From positions 4,650,001-4,714,000 of the forward strand of contig NZ_FMHY01000002.1 in assembly GCF_900090225.1 (NCBI RefSeq): DNA of 64,000 nt, read 5' to 3'. This document shows, one piece after another, positions 8,251-17,300 of this stretch (its first letter is position 1; each line of letters starts with the position of its first letter). The DNA is from Micromonospora eburnea. Its GTDB lineage: Bacteria; Actinomycetota; Actinomycetes; Mycobacteriales; Micromonosporaceae. The notes under the pieces were generated by a model that was not told where the DNA came from, did not search any database, and was given only the letters and a program-made list of their open reading frames with translations. The position numbers were made by a program, and so were the translations under genes.

Positions 8251-8739
8251 CGCGCCGGTCCTCGCCTACGCCTTGATCGTTCACCGATCGAAGACCAGCA
8301 AGCACGAACATCGCCTCGACCAATTTTTAGCGGAGATCCGAGGCCAACTCCCCTCCCTCCATTTTCAGCAATTCCGCCAACTTATTTGCTACGCGCTCCT
8401 CATCCGGCTCCCGGGACGCCGTACAAGGCGAAGGCCCAGCTTGCTCGCACGCTGAGCCATCGTCAATCGGACCTGCTGGCCCTTCGCGCGGGAAACCGAA
8501 AGCTTTACGGGCAACCGAGATGGCCTTCAACCAAACGTTTCGCCGCGCCTTCCCGCCGCCCGGGGCGGGACCGGAGAATTGCCGAGCGGAATTGGCGCCC
8601 GGCGGTGCCGGTAGAGGAGCGGTCGAGCCTCGGTCGCGGCGGTCCACAATGATTGCCAGACGGTCGTTGCCGGCCACCGGCCGGGCCGGCAAGGATTCGC
8701 GCCATGGCGACCGGGCGCGGGGCGGACGGGCAGCCGGGC

Positions 8740-9993
8740 TCACCGGCCGCCCGAGGCTCCCGCCCGCCCCAGGACCAGGCTCACGTTGTGCCCCCCGAAG
8801 CCGAACGAGTTGGTGAGCACCGCGTCGACCCGCTCGACGCGTGCCTGCTTGACCACGTGGTCCAGGGCGCAGGCGGGGTCGGGATCGTCCAGGTTGCGGG
8901 TCGGCGGGAGCATGCCTCGGCCGAGCGCGGCGGCGCACACCGCGACCTCCACCGCGCCGGAGGCGCCGAGCATGTGCCCGGTCACCCCCTTGATAGAGCT
9001 GACCGGCGGGCCCTCGGGCCGGCCCGCGGCGCCGAACACCCGGCGGATCGCGGCCGCCTCGGCGGCGTCGCCCAGCTTCGTGCCGGTGCCGTGCGCGTTG
9101 ACGTAGCCTACGTCGGCCGGGCCGAGGCCGGCGCCGGCCAGCGCCCGGCGCATGCTCTGCGCCGGGCCCTCGCCGTCCGGCCGGGGCGTGGTGGGGTGGT
9201 GCGCGTCGGTGCCAACGCCCCAGCCCAGCACCTCGGCGTGGCCGGCCGCGCCGCGCGCCGCGGCCAGCTCCGGGCGCTCGACGACCAGCACGGCCGCGCC
9301 CTCGCTGAGCACGAAGCCGTTGCGGCGCCGGTCGAACGGGCGGCTGGCCTCGGCCGGGTCAGCCCAGCCCTGGGCGAGGGCGCGGGCGTTGCCGAACGCC
9401 TCGGCGAACACGTCGAACAGCAGCGCCTCGGCGCAGCCGCAGACCACCGCGTCCGCCTCGCCGGCGCGCAGCAGCCGCAGCGCCTCGGCGACGGCCTGGG
9501 CGCCGGACGCGCAGGCGGTCGCGATCGAGGAGCTGTAGCCGCGGATGCCGTGCGCGATCGCCACCCGGGCCGCGGCCATGTTCGGCAACACGCCGGGCAG
9601 CAGGTACGGGCTGACCGCGAGGCGGCCCTTGTCGGCCCGGCGCAGCACCTGGCCGGCGAACGTGGCCAGACCGCCGGTGCCGGAGATGACGCAGGCCACC
9701 CGCTCTGGGTCGACGTCCTCGCCGACGCGCAGGCCCGCGTCGGCGACCGCGTCGGCCGCCGCGCGCAGGGACATCAGGACGTGCCGGTCCACCGTGCGCC
9801 ATTCGGGCCCGGGCACCAGTCCGTCCGGGTGGATCTCCGGCGCGATGCCGGCCACTTCCAGCACCCCGTTGACCGGGTGCCCCTCCGGCGGCCGGCGCAG
9901 CCCGGACCGCCCGTCGCAGACCGCGTCGAAGACCTCGTCGAGTGTGCTGCCCACCGCGGTGACCAGGCCGATGCCCGTGATGACCCCGTTCAT
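8740..9993 (-). CDS. FabF-type beta-ketoacyl-ACP synthase (stand-alone KS)
   Basis: A 417-residue condensing enzyme. The active-site Cys lies in SSIATACASGAQAV (about residue 160), the two catalytic His in VNAHGTGTKLGD and KGVTGHMLGASGA, and the C-terminal NSFGFGGHN loop is intact, so it should perform decarboxylative Claisen condensation on ACP-bound chains. It is distinct from FabF of primary metabolism by its lone position in a secondary cluster. The start at 9993 (MNGVITGIG) begins the conserved fold; an upstream ATG at 10005 is also possible. It lies head to head with an acyl-AMP ligase only about 40 bases away. The partner ACP is unknown; two discrete ACPs are in the cluster. Confidence 0.85.
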   Translation of the reverse strand: MNGVITGIGLVTAVGSTLDEVFDAVCDGRSGLRRPPEGHPVNGVLEVAGIAPEIHPDGLVPGPEWRTVDRHVLMSLRAAADAVADAGLRVGEDVDPERVACVISGTGGLATFAGQVLRRADKGRLAVSPYLLPGVLPNMAAARVAIAHGIRGYSSSIATACASGAQAVAEALRLLRAGEADAVVCGCAEALLFDVFAEAFGNARALAQGWADPAEASRPFDRRRNGFVLSEGAAVLVVERPELAAARGAAGHAEVLGWGVGTDAHHPTTPRPDGEGPAQSMRRALAGAGLGPADVGYVNAHGTGTKLGDAAEAAAIRRVFGAAGRPEGPPVSSIKGVTGHMLGASGAVEVAVCAAALGRGMLPPTRNLDDPDPACALDHVVKQARVERVDAVLTNSFGFGGHNVSLVLGRAGASGGR

Positions 9994-10040
9994 GTCGCGC
10001 ACCATAACCACGGCATACCAGACGCCCAAGGAGTGACTGC

Positions 10041-11696
10041 GTGTCCACAAGCGATCCTCAAGCCCACCTGCGAGCCCGTCTAGCCGCCGATTCCGAGCTG
10101 GGTGCCGGCAACGTCCTGGTGAAGCTGCGCGAGCACGGCGCCGACCCGGACGGCCCCGGCATCACGTTCGACGTGCCGGTCGACGGCCGTCCGGCGTGGA
10201 CGGCGCTGACCCTCGGCGAGTTGACCGAGCGGGTCGCCGCCCGCGCCGCCTGGCTGCACGAGCGCGGGATCGGCCCGCGCGACGTGGTCGCCGTGTACGC
10301 CGCCTCCGCCGCCGACGTGTTGCTCAACTTCGCGGCGCTGACCTGGCTGGGCGCGATACCGGCGCTGATGAACCTGAACATGCCCGGCGAAGTGGCGGTG
10401 CAGTTCATCCAGCGGCTGCGCGCCACCGCGGTGCTCGCCGACGCGGAGCGGCTGCCCCTGCTGGCGGGCCGCGACCTGGGCGGCGCCACCCTGCTGCCGG
10501 AGATCGGCCAAACGGGTACCGGCGAGGCGGCCAAGGCGCCGGCGCACTACCGCCACCACGGCAGCGACCCGATCGCGATCACCCACTCCTCCGGGACGAC
10601 CCGCGTTCCGGCGGCCGTGGTGCACTCGCACGACAGCCTGTTCGCCGCGATCCGCCGTGTCCGGCTCACCGAGGCACGGCCGTACGGACAGACCCGCGAG
10701 CTGTCCCTGCTGCCCGCCGCGCACACCGCCGGCATCATCACCCTTAACCAGGCCCTCTGTAACCGTTATGAGCTGGCGTTCCTGTCGAACCAGGGCGGCC
10801 CGATCGGGCGCAGCGGCGAAGCCGTGCTGGACGCGATTGAGCGGTGGCGCCCGACCGGCGTCTTCGGCTTCGCCGTGACCTGGGCCGAGCTGGCCCGCCA
10901 CGACCTGGCCACGCGCGACCTGCGCTCGGTGCGCAACTGGTTCAACACCGGCGACTGCGCGCACGAGGCGCACATCCGGCGACTGGTCGCGGTCGGCAGC
11001 CACCCCGAGCGGCGGGACGGCGTCGTGGTGGAGGTGCCGGGCTCGAAGTTCATCGACGGCATCGGGTCGACTGAGATGGGCCACTCCGCCTTTCAGATCA
11101 CGCACCGGCTCGGCAGCGACCGGTACGGCCGCTGCGTCGGCAAGCCGTACCCGTTCGCCGACGTGGCCCTGCTCGACCTGGAGACCGGCGAGCCGGTGCC
11201 GGACGGCACCGTGGGCCACGTCGCGCTTAAGTCGCCGACGCTGGCCCTGGGCTACTGGAACGACTCGGTGACCACGTTCCGGACCCGGTTCGCCGGCTAC
11301 TACCTGACCGGCGACCTCATGTACAAGGACGCCGAGGGCTACTACTACCACGTGGACCGCGCGGTGGACGCGGTCGACCTGGGCGGCGGGGACCGGCTGT
11401 ACACCGCGCTGTCCGAGGAGCGGATCCTGGCCCGCTGCCCGGACGTGCGCGACTGCACGGTGGTGGCCGGCCCGCAAGACGGGCGGGTGGTCACCGACGT
11501 GCTGCTGATGCTGGAGGCTGGCGCCGATCCGGGCGCGGACCGCGGCCCGGCGATCCGGGAGGCGCTCGGCGCACCCGCGGCCGCGACGCTGCGGCACATC
11601 ACGGTCGCCGACGAACGGGACATCGTCTTCGGGCCGACGGGCAAGGTGCGCAAGTTCCTCATGCGCCAGCGTCACCTGGCCAAGGCCGGCGCCTGA
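10041..11696 (+). CDS. AMP-dependent acyl/aryl ligase with an altered P-loop
   Basis: A 551-residue member of the ANL superfamily (acyl-CoA ligases and adenylation enzymes), which activate carboxylic acids as acyl-adenylates. Visible motifs are ITHSSGTTRVPAAVVHS (A3), SKFIDGIGSTEMG (A5), YYLTGDLMYKD (A7) and the C-terminal GPTGKVRKF with the catalytic Lys (A10). The A3 loop lacks the usual Gly and Lys of SGTTGxPKG, having R, V and A instead, which may change activity or substrate. It starts at GTG with AAGGAG eight bases upstream. Its position at the cluster edge suggests loading of a starter or tailoring acid, but the substrate cannot be told. Confidence 0.82.
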   Translation: MSTSDPQAHLRARLAADSELGAGNVLVKLREHGADPDGPGITFDVPVDGRPAWTALTLGELTERVAARAAWLHERGIGPRDVVAVYAASAADVLLNFAALTWLGAIPALMNLNMPGEVAVQFIQRLRATAVLADAERLPLLAGRDLGGATLLPEIGQTGTGEAAKAPAHYRHHGSDPIAITHSSGTTRVPAAVVHSHDSLFAAIRRVRLTEARPYGQTRELSLLPAAHTAGIITLNQALCNRYELAFLSNQGGPIGRSGEAVLDAIERWRPTGVFGFAVTWAELARHDLATRDLRSVRNWFNTGDCAHEAHIRRLVAVGSHPERRDGVVVEVPGSKFIDGIGSTEMGHSAFQITHRLGSDRYGRCVGKPYPFADVALLDLETGEPVPDGTVGHVALKSPTLALGYWNDSVTTFRTRFAGYYLTGDLMYKDAEGYYYHVDRAVDAVDLGGGDRLYTALSEERILARCPDVRDCTVVAGPQDGRVVTDVLLMLEAGADPGADRGPAIREALGAPAAATLRHITVADERDIVFGPTGKVRKFLMRQRHLAKAGA

Positions 11697-11744
11697 GGAG
11701 GGGGATGTGACGGGGTGGGGGGACGTGTGAAAGCTCTGGGACGG

Positions 11745-12587
11745 CTAACGCGCACGGGCGCGCTGGAGGACGAGGTGGTCGAGCAGTTGGGTCAGCCCGT
11801 CGTCCCGCGGCGCCACCTCCAGCGCCGGATCGTCCGCGAGGATCGCCTGCTGGAGCAGGTGCAGCCGCTTCGACGGCTCCAGCCCCAGTTCCTCCACCAT
11901 CGACGCGCGCAGCCGGTGGAAGACCGACAGGGCCTCGCGCCGCTGGCCGCTGCGGTGCAGCGCGACCATCAGCTGCGCGCACAGGTTCTCGTTCAGCCCG
12001 TGCTCGGCGATCAGCATGGTGAGCTCGGCCAGCACGTCCTGGTGGTGGCCGAGCCGCATACGCGCCTCGATGCACTGCTCGATGGTGTTGAGCCGGACCT
12101 GCTCCAGGGCCTTGAGCCGGGGCTCGGCCACGGCACCGGCGCGTACGTCGGCCAGCGCCGGGCCGCGCCAGAGTGAGCAGGCGCGCACCAGCAGCGCCGC
12201 CGCGTCAACGTTCTCGCCGGCCGCCAGGGCGCGCCGGCCGGCCGAGGCTAGCTGCTCGAACAGGCGCAGGTCGAACTCGTCGGAGCCGACCCGCAGCACG
12301 TAGCCGCCGGGGACGGTGACCAGCACCCGCTTGGCCACCTCGGTGACCGAGATGCCGAGCAGGCCGGCGAAGCACTTGCGGATCTGGAGCACGTAGGTCT
12401 GGAGCGTTGTCAGCGCGCTGACCGGCGGGGACGCGCCCCACAGATCCTGGATCAGCGCGGAGACCTGCACGGTCTGGTCCGCGTTGAGTAACAACAGGCC
12501 CAGCACGCTGCGGGGCTTCGGGGCGGTCGGTGTGGCGACGTGACCGGCGTGGGCGAGCACGAGCGGTCCCAGAATCTGGATTTCCAT
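11745..12587 (-). CDS. SARP-family pathway-specific activator with a TTA codon
   Basis: A 280-residue Streptomyces antibiotic regulatory protein. The N-terminal OmpR-like winged-helix DNA-binding domain (MEIQILGPLVL, PKPRSVLGLLLLN, WGASPPVSALTTLQTYVLQIRK) is followed by the BTAD all-helical domain (FDLRLFEQLASAGRRAL, LWRGPALADVRAGA). Such proteins bind direct heptamer repeats and switch on biosynthetic genes. The ATG at 12587 is preceded by GGGGGAG; longer frames upstream do not resemble the family. Leu33 is encoded by TTA (12489-12491), so translation should depend on the rare bldA tRNA, a common developmental gate on antibiotic regulators. It lies inside the aryl-polyketide cluster and is the best candidate activator. 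Confidence 0.9.
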   Translation of the reverse strand: MEIQILGPLVLAHAGHVATPTAPKPRSVLGLLLLNADQTVQVSALIQDLWGASPPVSALTTLQTYVLQIRKCFAGLLGISVTEVAKRVLVTVPGGYVLRVGSDEFDLRLFEQLASAGRRALAAGENVDAAALLVRACSLWRGPALADVRAGAVAEPRLKALEQVRLNTIEQCIEARMRLGHHQDVLAELTMLIAEHGLNENLCAQLMVALHRSGQRREALSVFHRLRASMVEELGLEPSKRLHLLQQAILADDPALEVAPRDDGLTQLLDHLVLQRARAR

Positions 12588-12954
12588 TGCCTCTCCCCCA
12601 GAGAGCGATCTGCTTTCTTCTCGACGTGCTGCTGTGGGGACCCGAATGAAAGCGACAGCCTTACCTATCGCCATGGATGGACGCCACTTCCACGAGGCAC
12701 TCACGTCTTTCTGCGCCGTGGGTGCACGAGGTTCGGCTGAGAGGATAGCCGGTTTTTGGACCACCGTCGCAGATTACTCAAGCCATCTTCAAGGACCGAC
12801 GGAAACACTGAGGTCAGGCCGCCTGACGAAGCCGAAAATGAGAGACCGGACGCATAACTAGACGCGAATCGGCACAATTGAAAACCTTCACTCATAAGAC
12901 GGGTGTCAATTGCCCTGAAGGGCATTGACTGCCTGTTCCCCAGGGCAAACGAGA
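12588..12954. promoter_or_regulatory. upstream region of the SARP gene, with a palindrome
   Basis: A 367-base, comparatively AT-rich gap. At 12813-12827 there is a perfect seven-base inverted repeat with one central base (GTCAGGC-C-GCCTGAC), a candidate operator 226 bases before the SARP start. A second hairpin (12911-12924) is listed separately. No protein-coding frame was recognised. Confidence 0.4.
12911..12924 (-). terminator. possible terminator after the FAD enzyme gene
   Basis: TGCCCT-GA-AGGGCA is a six-pair stem lying 31 bases beyond the stop of the minus-strand FAD gene. The loop is only two bases and the T-run is weak, so this is tentative. Confidence 0.3.
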
Positions 12955-14334
12955 TCAGGACCGGCGCCGTCGCAGCCCGGCGGCGCCGGTCCGCCACAGG
13001 ATGTCCGGGCGGCGCAGTCGCCCCGGCCCGGCCGTCAGGTTGACGACCTCCAGGAACGCCCGGTGCACCACCTCGTCGGTCACGGTCGCGTTCTGGACCG
13101 CCTCGGCCAAGCCACGACGCAGCCGCCAGCCGAACGGCCTGGGAGCGGTCACGTGCGGCAGGTAACAATCCTGCGCGGCGGAAAAGCCCCAGGCGTCGTC
13201 CACCACCGCACGCACCCGCCGGAAGTACGCGTGCGCCGGCCCGTCCACCGCGCCGGGCTCGGCCAGCCACTCGGCCAGCGCGACCGCCTGCATGGCCGCC
13301 ACGGAGATGCCCTGCCCGTAGGTCGGGTTGAACGAGGCGACCGCATCGCCGATCACTACCAGGCCCGCCGGGAACCGGTCCAGCCGGTCGAACTCTCGGC
13401 GGACGCTGTCCGGGAAGCGGTGCACGTACACCTCGCTGGCCGGCTCGCACGCGTCCGGCAGCAACTGGAGCGGGGTGGCCGGGTTCGACCGGCAGCGGGC
13501 CAGGAACCCGCCCAGGTCGCGGCCCGGTCGCCGGTCGCCGTAGCCGCTGACCAGCGTCAGCCAGCGATTCCCCTCCACGGGCGTCATCGAGCTGGGCCCG
13601 GTCAGCGCCTTGCTCGGCGTGTAGACCGAGTACACCGCCACGTGACCGGCCAGCCGCTGGCCGGGCTCCCGGTGGAACAGGCATGTGGCGTAGCCGAGGT
13701 CCAGGGCCATCCGGCGCTTGTCCGGCGCGGGGTACCCGAGCCGGCCGAGCCAGTCGGCCAGCCGGCTGGATCGCCCGGTGGCGTCCACCACCAGCTCCGC
13801 GCCGTGCCGCTGGGCGTCGGTGACGCCCGGCGGGCGGACCAGCGCGCCGTCCACCCGGTCAGCGGTGGCGGTGAGCCCGACGGCGGTGCCCTTCACCAGG
13901 GCCACGTTCGGTAGCGCGAGGACCCGCCGGCGGATGTGCCACTCCAGGAACGGGCGGGACACGCTGACCACGCTGCCGCCCCGCACGGGGACCTTGGCCC
14001 GGCCGTTGAGAAACCACTGCGCGCCGCCGGGGCCGCTGTTGATCAGCTGGCCGCCCTCGCGCACCATCTGCCGGACGACGCCGGGCAGCAGCCGGTCGAT
14101 GACCGTCCGGCCTCTGCCGAGCAGGTTGTGCGCCTGGCTGCCGTGCGGCGCGCCGCGGCGGATCACCGGCGCGTCCTCCAGCAGGTCCGGCTCGACGATC
14201 CACACCTGGTCGGCGTGGTCGGCCAGGACCCGGGCCGCGATCATGCCGGCGACACTGCCGCCGAGGACGAGGGCGGTCTCCATCAGCGGTCGGCGGCCTT
14301 TACTCAGGTAATCCACATGAGACCTGTCGGTCAT
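12955..14334 (-). CDS. FAD-dependent monooxygenase/oxidoreductase
   Basis: A 459-residue flavoprotein. The N-terminal dinucleotide-binding loop reads ALVLGGSVAGMIAARVL (a GGS variant of GxGxxG) and the second FAD motif is VVIGDAVASFNPTYGQG near residue 340, as in group A aromatic hydroxylases and squalene-epoxidase-like enzymes. The typical DG-type motif is replaced by VVDATGRSSRLADWLG. It probably oxidises a cluster intermediate (hydroxylation or epoxidation); NAD(P)H use is expected but not proven. The ATG at 14334 has GGGGAAGG upstream. It overlaps the end of the PPTase gene by 35 bases and follows it in the same operon. Confidence 0.82.
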   Translation of the reverse strand: MTDRSHVDYLSKGRRPLMETALVLGGSVAGMIAARVLADHADQVWIVEPDLLEDAPVIRRGAPHGSQAHNLLGRGRTVIDRLLPGVVRQMVREGGQLINSGPGGAQWFLNGRAKVPVRGGSVVSVSRPFLEWHIRRRVLALPNVALVKGTAVGLTATADRVDGALVRPPGVTDAQRHGAELVVDATGRSSRLADWLGRLGYPAPDKRRMALDLGYATCLFHREPGQRLAGHVAVYSVYTPSKALTGPSSMTPVEGNRWLTLVSGYGDRRPGRDLGGFLARCRSNPATPLQLLPDACEPASEVYVHRFPDSVRREFDRLDRFPAGLVVIGDAVASFNPTYGQGISVAAMQAVALAEWLAEPGAVDGPAHAYFRRVRAVVDDAWGFSAAQDCYLPHVTAPRPFGWRLRRGLAEAVQNATVTDEVVHRAFLEVVNLTAGPGRLRRPDILWRTGAAGLRRRRS

Positions 14335-14998
14335 CTTCGCCTTCCCCGTGTCCGCCCTGCTCCGACGCTATGCGCCCGGGCTCACGACCACCTCGAGCGC
14401 GGCTACAGGCCCCGCCAGCAAACGGGTACAGCCGGTAGCGGGCGTCGAGGACCGCCGCTACGCTCGCGACCGCCAGCAGGTGACCGGGCAGTTCCCGGTG
14501 GGTCACCAGCACGCCGGGATCGTCGACGGCGGGCCGCCACGCCGGCGGCTGCGGTGGCGCGGTACGCAACCGCAGCAGCCGGCCGCCGCGCAGCCCGGCG
14601 CCGTACAGCTTGGCCACCGCCTCCTTGCCGGTCCACAGCGACAGGAAGCCGATGTCGAGACGCTCCCCCGGCTGCCCGCGCAGCCAGTCGGTGTCCTCGG
14701 TGGCGAACCACCGCCGGCTCAACTCCAACGCGGGCAGCGGACGCACCGCCTCCACATCGACACCGACCGGTCCGAGCCGGGAGACCGCCACCGCGACCAG
14801 GCCGCGCGTGTGGCTGACGCTGGCGTGCAACCCCGCGGCGGCGCCGCGCAGCAACGGCGCGCCCCATGCCGCGCGGCCCACCGCGACCGCGCCCGGCGAG
14901 GCACCGGCCATCGCGGCGGCCGTCTCGGCGAGCAGTGCGCGGGCGGCCGCCCGCCCGTCGCCCGCCGTACGGTGGAGCCGCACCACCAGGTCCAGCAT
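14300..14998 (-). CDS. 4'-phosphopantetheinyl transferase (PPTase)
   Basis: A 232-residue enzyme that attaches the phosphopantetheine arm of CoA to carrier-protein serines. It has the Mg-binding VGVDVEAVRPLP block and the WTGKEAVAKLYGAGL block, with RRWFATEDTDWL between them, as in the Sfp/ACPS superfamily. It is expected to activate the discrete ACPs and the PKS ACP of this cluster. The ATG at 14998 is used; an upstream TTG at 15016 overlaps the divergent hmo start. The two divergent start codons are only 17 bases apart and no clear ribosome binding site is seen for this gene. The tail overlaps the FAD gene. Confidence 0.82.
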   Translation of the reverse strand: MLDLVVRLHRTAGDGRAAARALLAETAAAMAGASPGAVAVGRAAWGAPLLRGAAAGLHASVSHTRGLVAVAVSRLGPVGVDVEAVRPLPALELSRRWFATEDTDWLRGQPGERLDIGFLSLWTGKEAVAKLYGAGLRGGRLLRLRTAPPQPPAWRPAVDDPGVLVTHRELPGHLLAVASVAAVLDARYRLYPFAGGACSRARGGREPGRIASEQGGHGEGEDDRQVSCGLPE

Positions 14999-15015
14999 CA
15001 CGGAAGGGCTGCGCA

Positions 15016-16104
15016 ATGGACGAGGACACCATCGTGTGCCTGGCGGACTACGAGCCGCTCGCGGCGGCCCGGATCGCGCCGGAGGTCTGGGACTACCTCA
15101 ACGGCGGCAGCGGCACCGAGGCGACGGTCCGGGCCAACCGCGCCGCGTTCGACCGGGTGCCGCTGTATCCGCGCGTGCTCGTCAACGTCTCCCGGGTCGA
15201 CACGGCGACCACGCTGCTCGGTGACGCCCTCGCGGCGCCGCTGGGCGTCGCACCGACCGCCTTCCACCGGCTGGCGCACCCGGACGGCGAGGTGGCCACC
15301 GCGCGAGCAGCCGGCGAGGCGGGCCTGCTCTACATCATCAGCATCATGGCCAGCCGTCGACTGGAGGACATCGCGGCGGCCGCCACCGGTCCACTGTGGC
15401 TTCAGCTCTATTGGCTGCGCCGCCGGCAGGTCCTGCTGGATCTGGTCCGCCGGGCGGCGGACTGCGGCGTACGGGCGATCGTGCTGACCGTCGACACCCC
15501 GAAGGTGGGGCGGCGCCTGCGCGACCTGCGCAACGGCTTCCGCATGCCGGACGGCGTGACCGCGGTGAACCTGGACAGGCCGAGCACCGCCGGCATGCAC
15601 GAGCGCGAACCCGGCGCCTCCGCGCTGGAAAGGCACTCCCGGCACCAGTTCGATCCGTCGCTGAGCTGGACCGACCTGGCCTGGCTGCGCGAAAACAGCC
15701 CGCTGCCGTTCCTGGTCAAGGGAATCCTCACCGGCGCCGACGCGGACCTGGCGGTACGCAACGGCGCCGCCGGGGTGATCGTCTCCAACCACGGCGGCCG
15801 GCAGCTGGACGGCGCGGTGGCCAGCCTGGACGCGCTGCCCGGCGTGGTGGCCGCCGTCAACCGGCGGTGCCCTGTGCTGCTCGACGGCGGGGTCCGCACC
15901 GGCAGCGACGCGCTCAAGGCGCTCGCGCTGGGCGCTGACGTCGTCCTGCTCGGCCGCCCGGTGTTGTGGGGGCTGGCGGTCGGCGGTGCGGACGGTGCCC
16001 GCGACGTGCTGGCCACGCTGGCCGGCGAGCTGACCGACGCGATGATGCTCGCCGGCCGGCCCACCTTGTCCGACGTGGACGCCAGGCTGGTGCGCCCTCA
16101 CTGA
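15016..16104 (+). CDS. hmo: 4-hydroxymandelate oxidase-like FMN enzyme
   Basis: A 362-residue FMN-dependent alpha-hydroxy-acid dehydrogenase, the length of Hmo enzymes of glycopeptide antibiotic clusters. It has PLGVAPTAFHRLAHPDGE near the N-terminus, LWLQLYWLRRR (Tyr), IVLTVDTPKVGRR, PFLVKGILTGADA (flavin-contacting Lys), the catalytic VSNHGGRQLDG His-Gly-Gly-Arg block and LLDGGVRTGSD. The HmaS-like dioxygenase about 4 kb away in the same cluster argues for oxidation of 4-hydroxymandelate to 4-hydroxybenzoylformate; lactate or another hydroxy acid is the alternative. The ATG has GGAAGGG seven bases upstream. No HpgT-like aminotransferase is present, so the keto acid is probably used directly. 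Confidence 0.85.
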   Translation: MDEDTIVCLADYEPLAAARIAPEVWDYLNGGSGTEATVRANRAAFDRVPLYPRVLVNVSRVDTATTLLGDALAAPLGVAPTAFHRLAHPDGEVATARAAGEAGLLYIISIMASRRLEDIAAAATGPLWLQLYWLRRRQVLLDLVRRAADCGVRAIVLTVDTPKVGRRLRDLRNGFRMPDGVTAVNLDRPSTAGMHEREPGASALERHSRHQFDPSLSWTDLAWLRENSPLPFLVKGILTGADADLAVRNGAAGVIVSNHGGRQLDGAVASLDALPGVVAAVNRRCPVLLDGGVRTGSDALKALALGADVVLLGRPVLWGLAVGGADGARDVLATLAGELTDAMMLAGRPTLSDVDARLVRPH

Positions 16105-16346
16105 GCGGCGGCCGCGAGGAACGCGCACAGGCGGGCGATGCCCGTCCTCCAGGTCGGCGGCGCTCAGCCCGACCGGCGCCATCACCACTCCGCCCATTCG
16201 ATCCCCCACGGATCCGATTCCCATAATTGTCAGCGCACCCCGGTTAATGCGAGGATGACCCGGACCGAATTGACGATACCGATGCGGAAGTCATATCCAA
16301 CTCGCGCTTTTCTCGACGTTCACTAGAGCCCCGCTGGAGAACGACT

Positions 16347-17300
16347 ATGCCGTTGCATCATCAGGTCGCGGAAATGCTTTCCGAACGCCGCCGGGATCCG
16401 ACGCCGCCGCTGTACGAGCTTTCGCTGGCGCAGGCCCGAGCGAACGACCTGGCCTCGGTCCGGGCCGGCGGCGGCACGGCACGGCCAGTCGGCGAGGTAC
16501 GGAGCCTCACGCTGCCGGGGCCGGCGGGAGACCTGCCCGCCCGGCTGTACCGCCCGGCCGGGGCCGGCCCGTTTCCGGTCCTGCTGTACCTGTTCGGCGG
16601 CGGCTGGACGCTGGGCACACTGGACACCTGCGACGGGGTCTGCCGGCAGCTCTGCGCGGACGCGTCCTGCCTGGTCATGTCCGTGCAGTACCGGACCGCG
16701 CCGGAGCACCCGTTCCCGGCCGCACCGCAGGACAGCTACGCCGCGGCCGCCTGGCTGGCCGAGCACGCGGCCGAGTTCGGCGGCGACCCGGCCCGGCTGG
16801 CCGTCGCCGGGGACAGCTCCGGCGGAAACCTGACCGCAGCGGTCACCCTACTGGCCCGCGAGCGCGGCGGGCCGGCGCTGCGCTGCCAGGTGCTGGTCTA
16901 CCCGAACACCGACTACCGGGCGGACACCGCGTCGCGGCGCGACATCGACGACCGCGCGATGTTCAATCGACATTCGGTGAATTGGTACTGGGCGCATTAT
17001 CTGAGCGACCCGGCGGACGGTGACAATCCGCTCGCCTCGCCGCTGCGCGCGGTGACGCTGCACGGCCTGCCGCCGGCCCTGGTCATTTCCGCGGAATTCG
17101 ACCCGCTGCGCGACGAGGCCGAGGCGTACGCGCACCGGCTGCGCGCCGAGGGCGTGCCGGTGACGCTCACCCGGTACGACGGAATGGTGCACGGGTTCTT
17201 CACGATGCCCGGCAAGCTGGACGACGCCCGGCGGGCGGTCGCCGAGGTGTGCGGGTTCCTGCGCGAGCATCTGGCGGAGGCGTCCACCGATGGCGCGTGA
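16347..17300 (+). CDS. alpha/beta hydrolase of the hormone-sensitive-lipase family
   Basis: A 317-residue esterase or acyl-hydrolase. The catalytic Ser is in VAGDSSGGNLTAAV, the Asp in SAEFDPLRDEAEAY and the His in DGMVHGFFTMP, a full triad. The oxyanion-hole motif, normally HGGG, reads YLFGGGWTLG, with Phe in place of His. It may release or hydrolyse an ester or thioester of the product, or act as a repair hydrolase. The ATG at 16347 has GGAG upstream. Its stop overlaps the next O-methyltransferase by 11 bases, so both are co-translated. The 242 bases before it contain no gene and probably its promoter. Confidence 0.85.
   Translation: MPLHHQVAEMLSERRRDPTPPLYELSLAQARANDLASVRAGGGTARPVGEVRSLTLPGPAGDLPARLYRPAGAGPFPVLLYLFGGGWTLGTLDTCDGVCRQLCADASCLVMSVQYRTAPEHPFPAAPQDSYAAAAWLAEHAAEFGGDPARLAVAGDSSGGNLTAAVTLLARERGGPALRCQVLVYPNTDYRADTASRRDIDDRAMFNRHSVNWYWAHYLSDPADGDNPLASPLRAVTLHGLPPALVISAEFDPLRDEAEAYAHRLRAEGVPVTLTRYDGMVHGFFTMPGKLDDARRAVAEVCGFLREHLAEASTDGA

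Noticed and set aside
8327..8530. Possible small protein ending in an amphipathic helix (ERVANKLAELLKMEGG) on the minus strand
   Set aside because: Only a TTG start, no ribosome binding site and no known family; kept only as a note.
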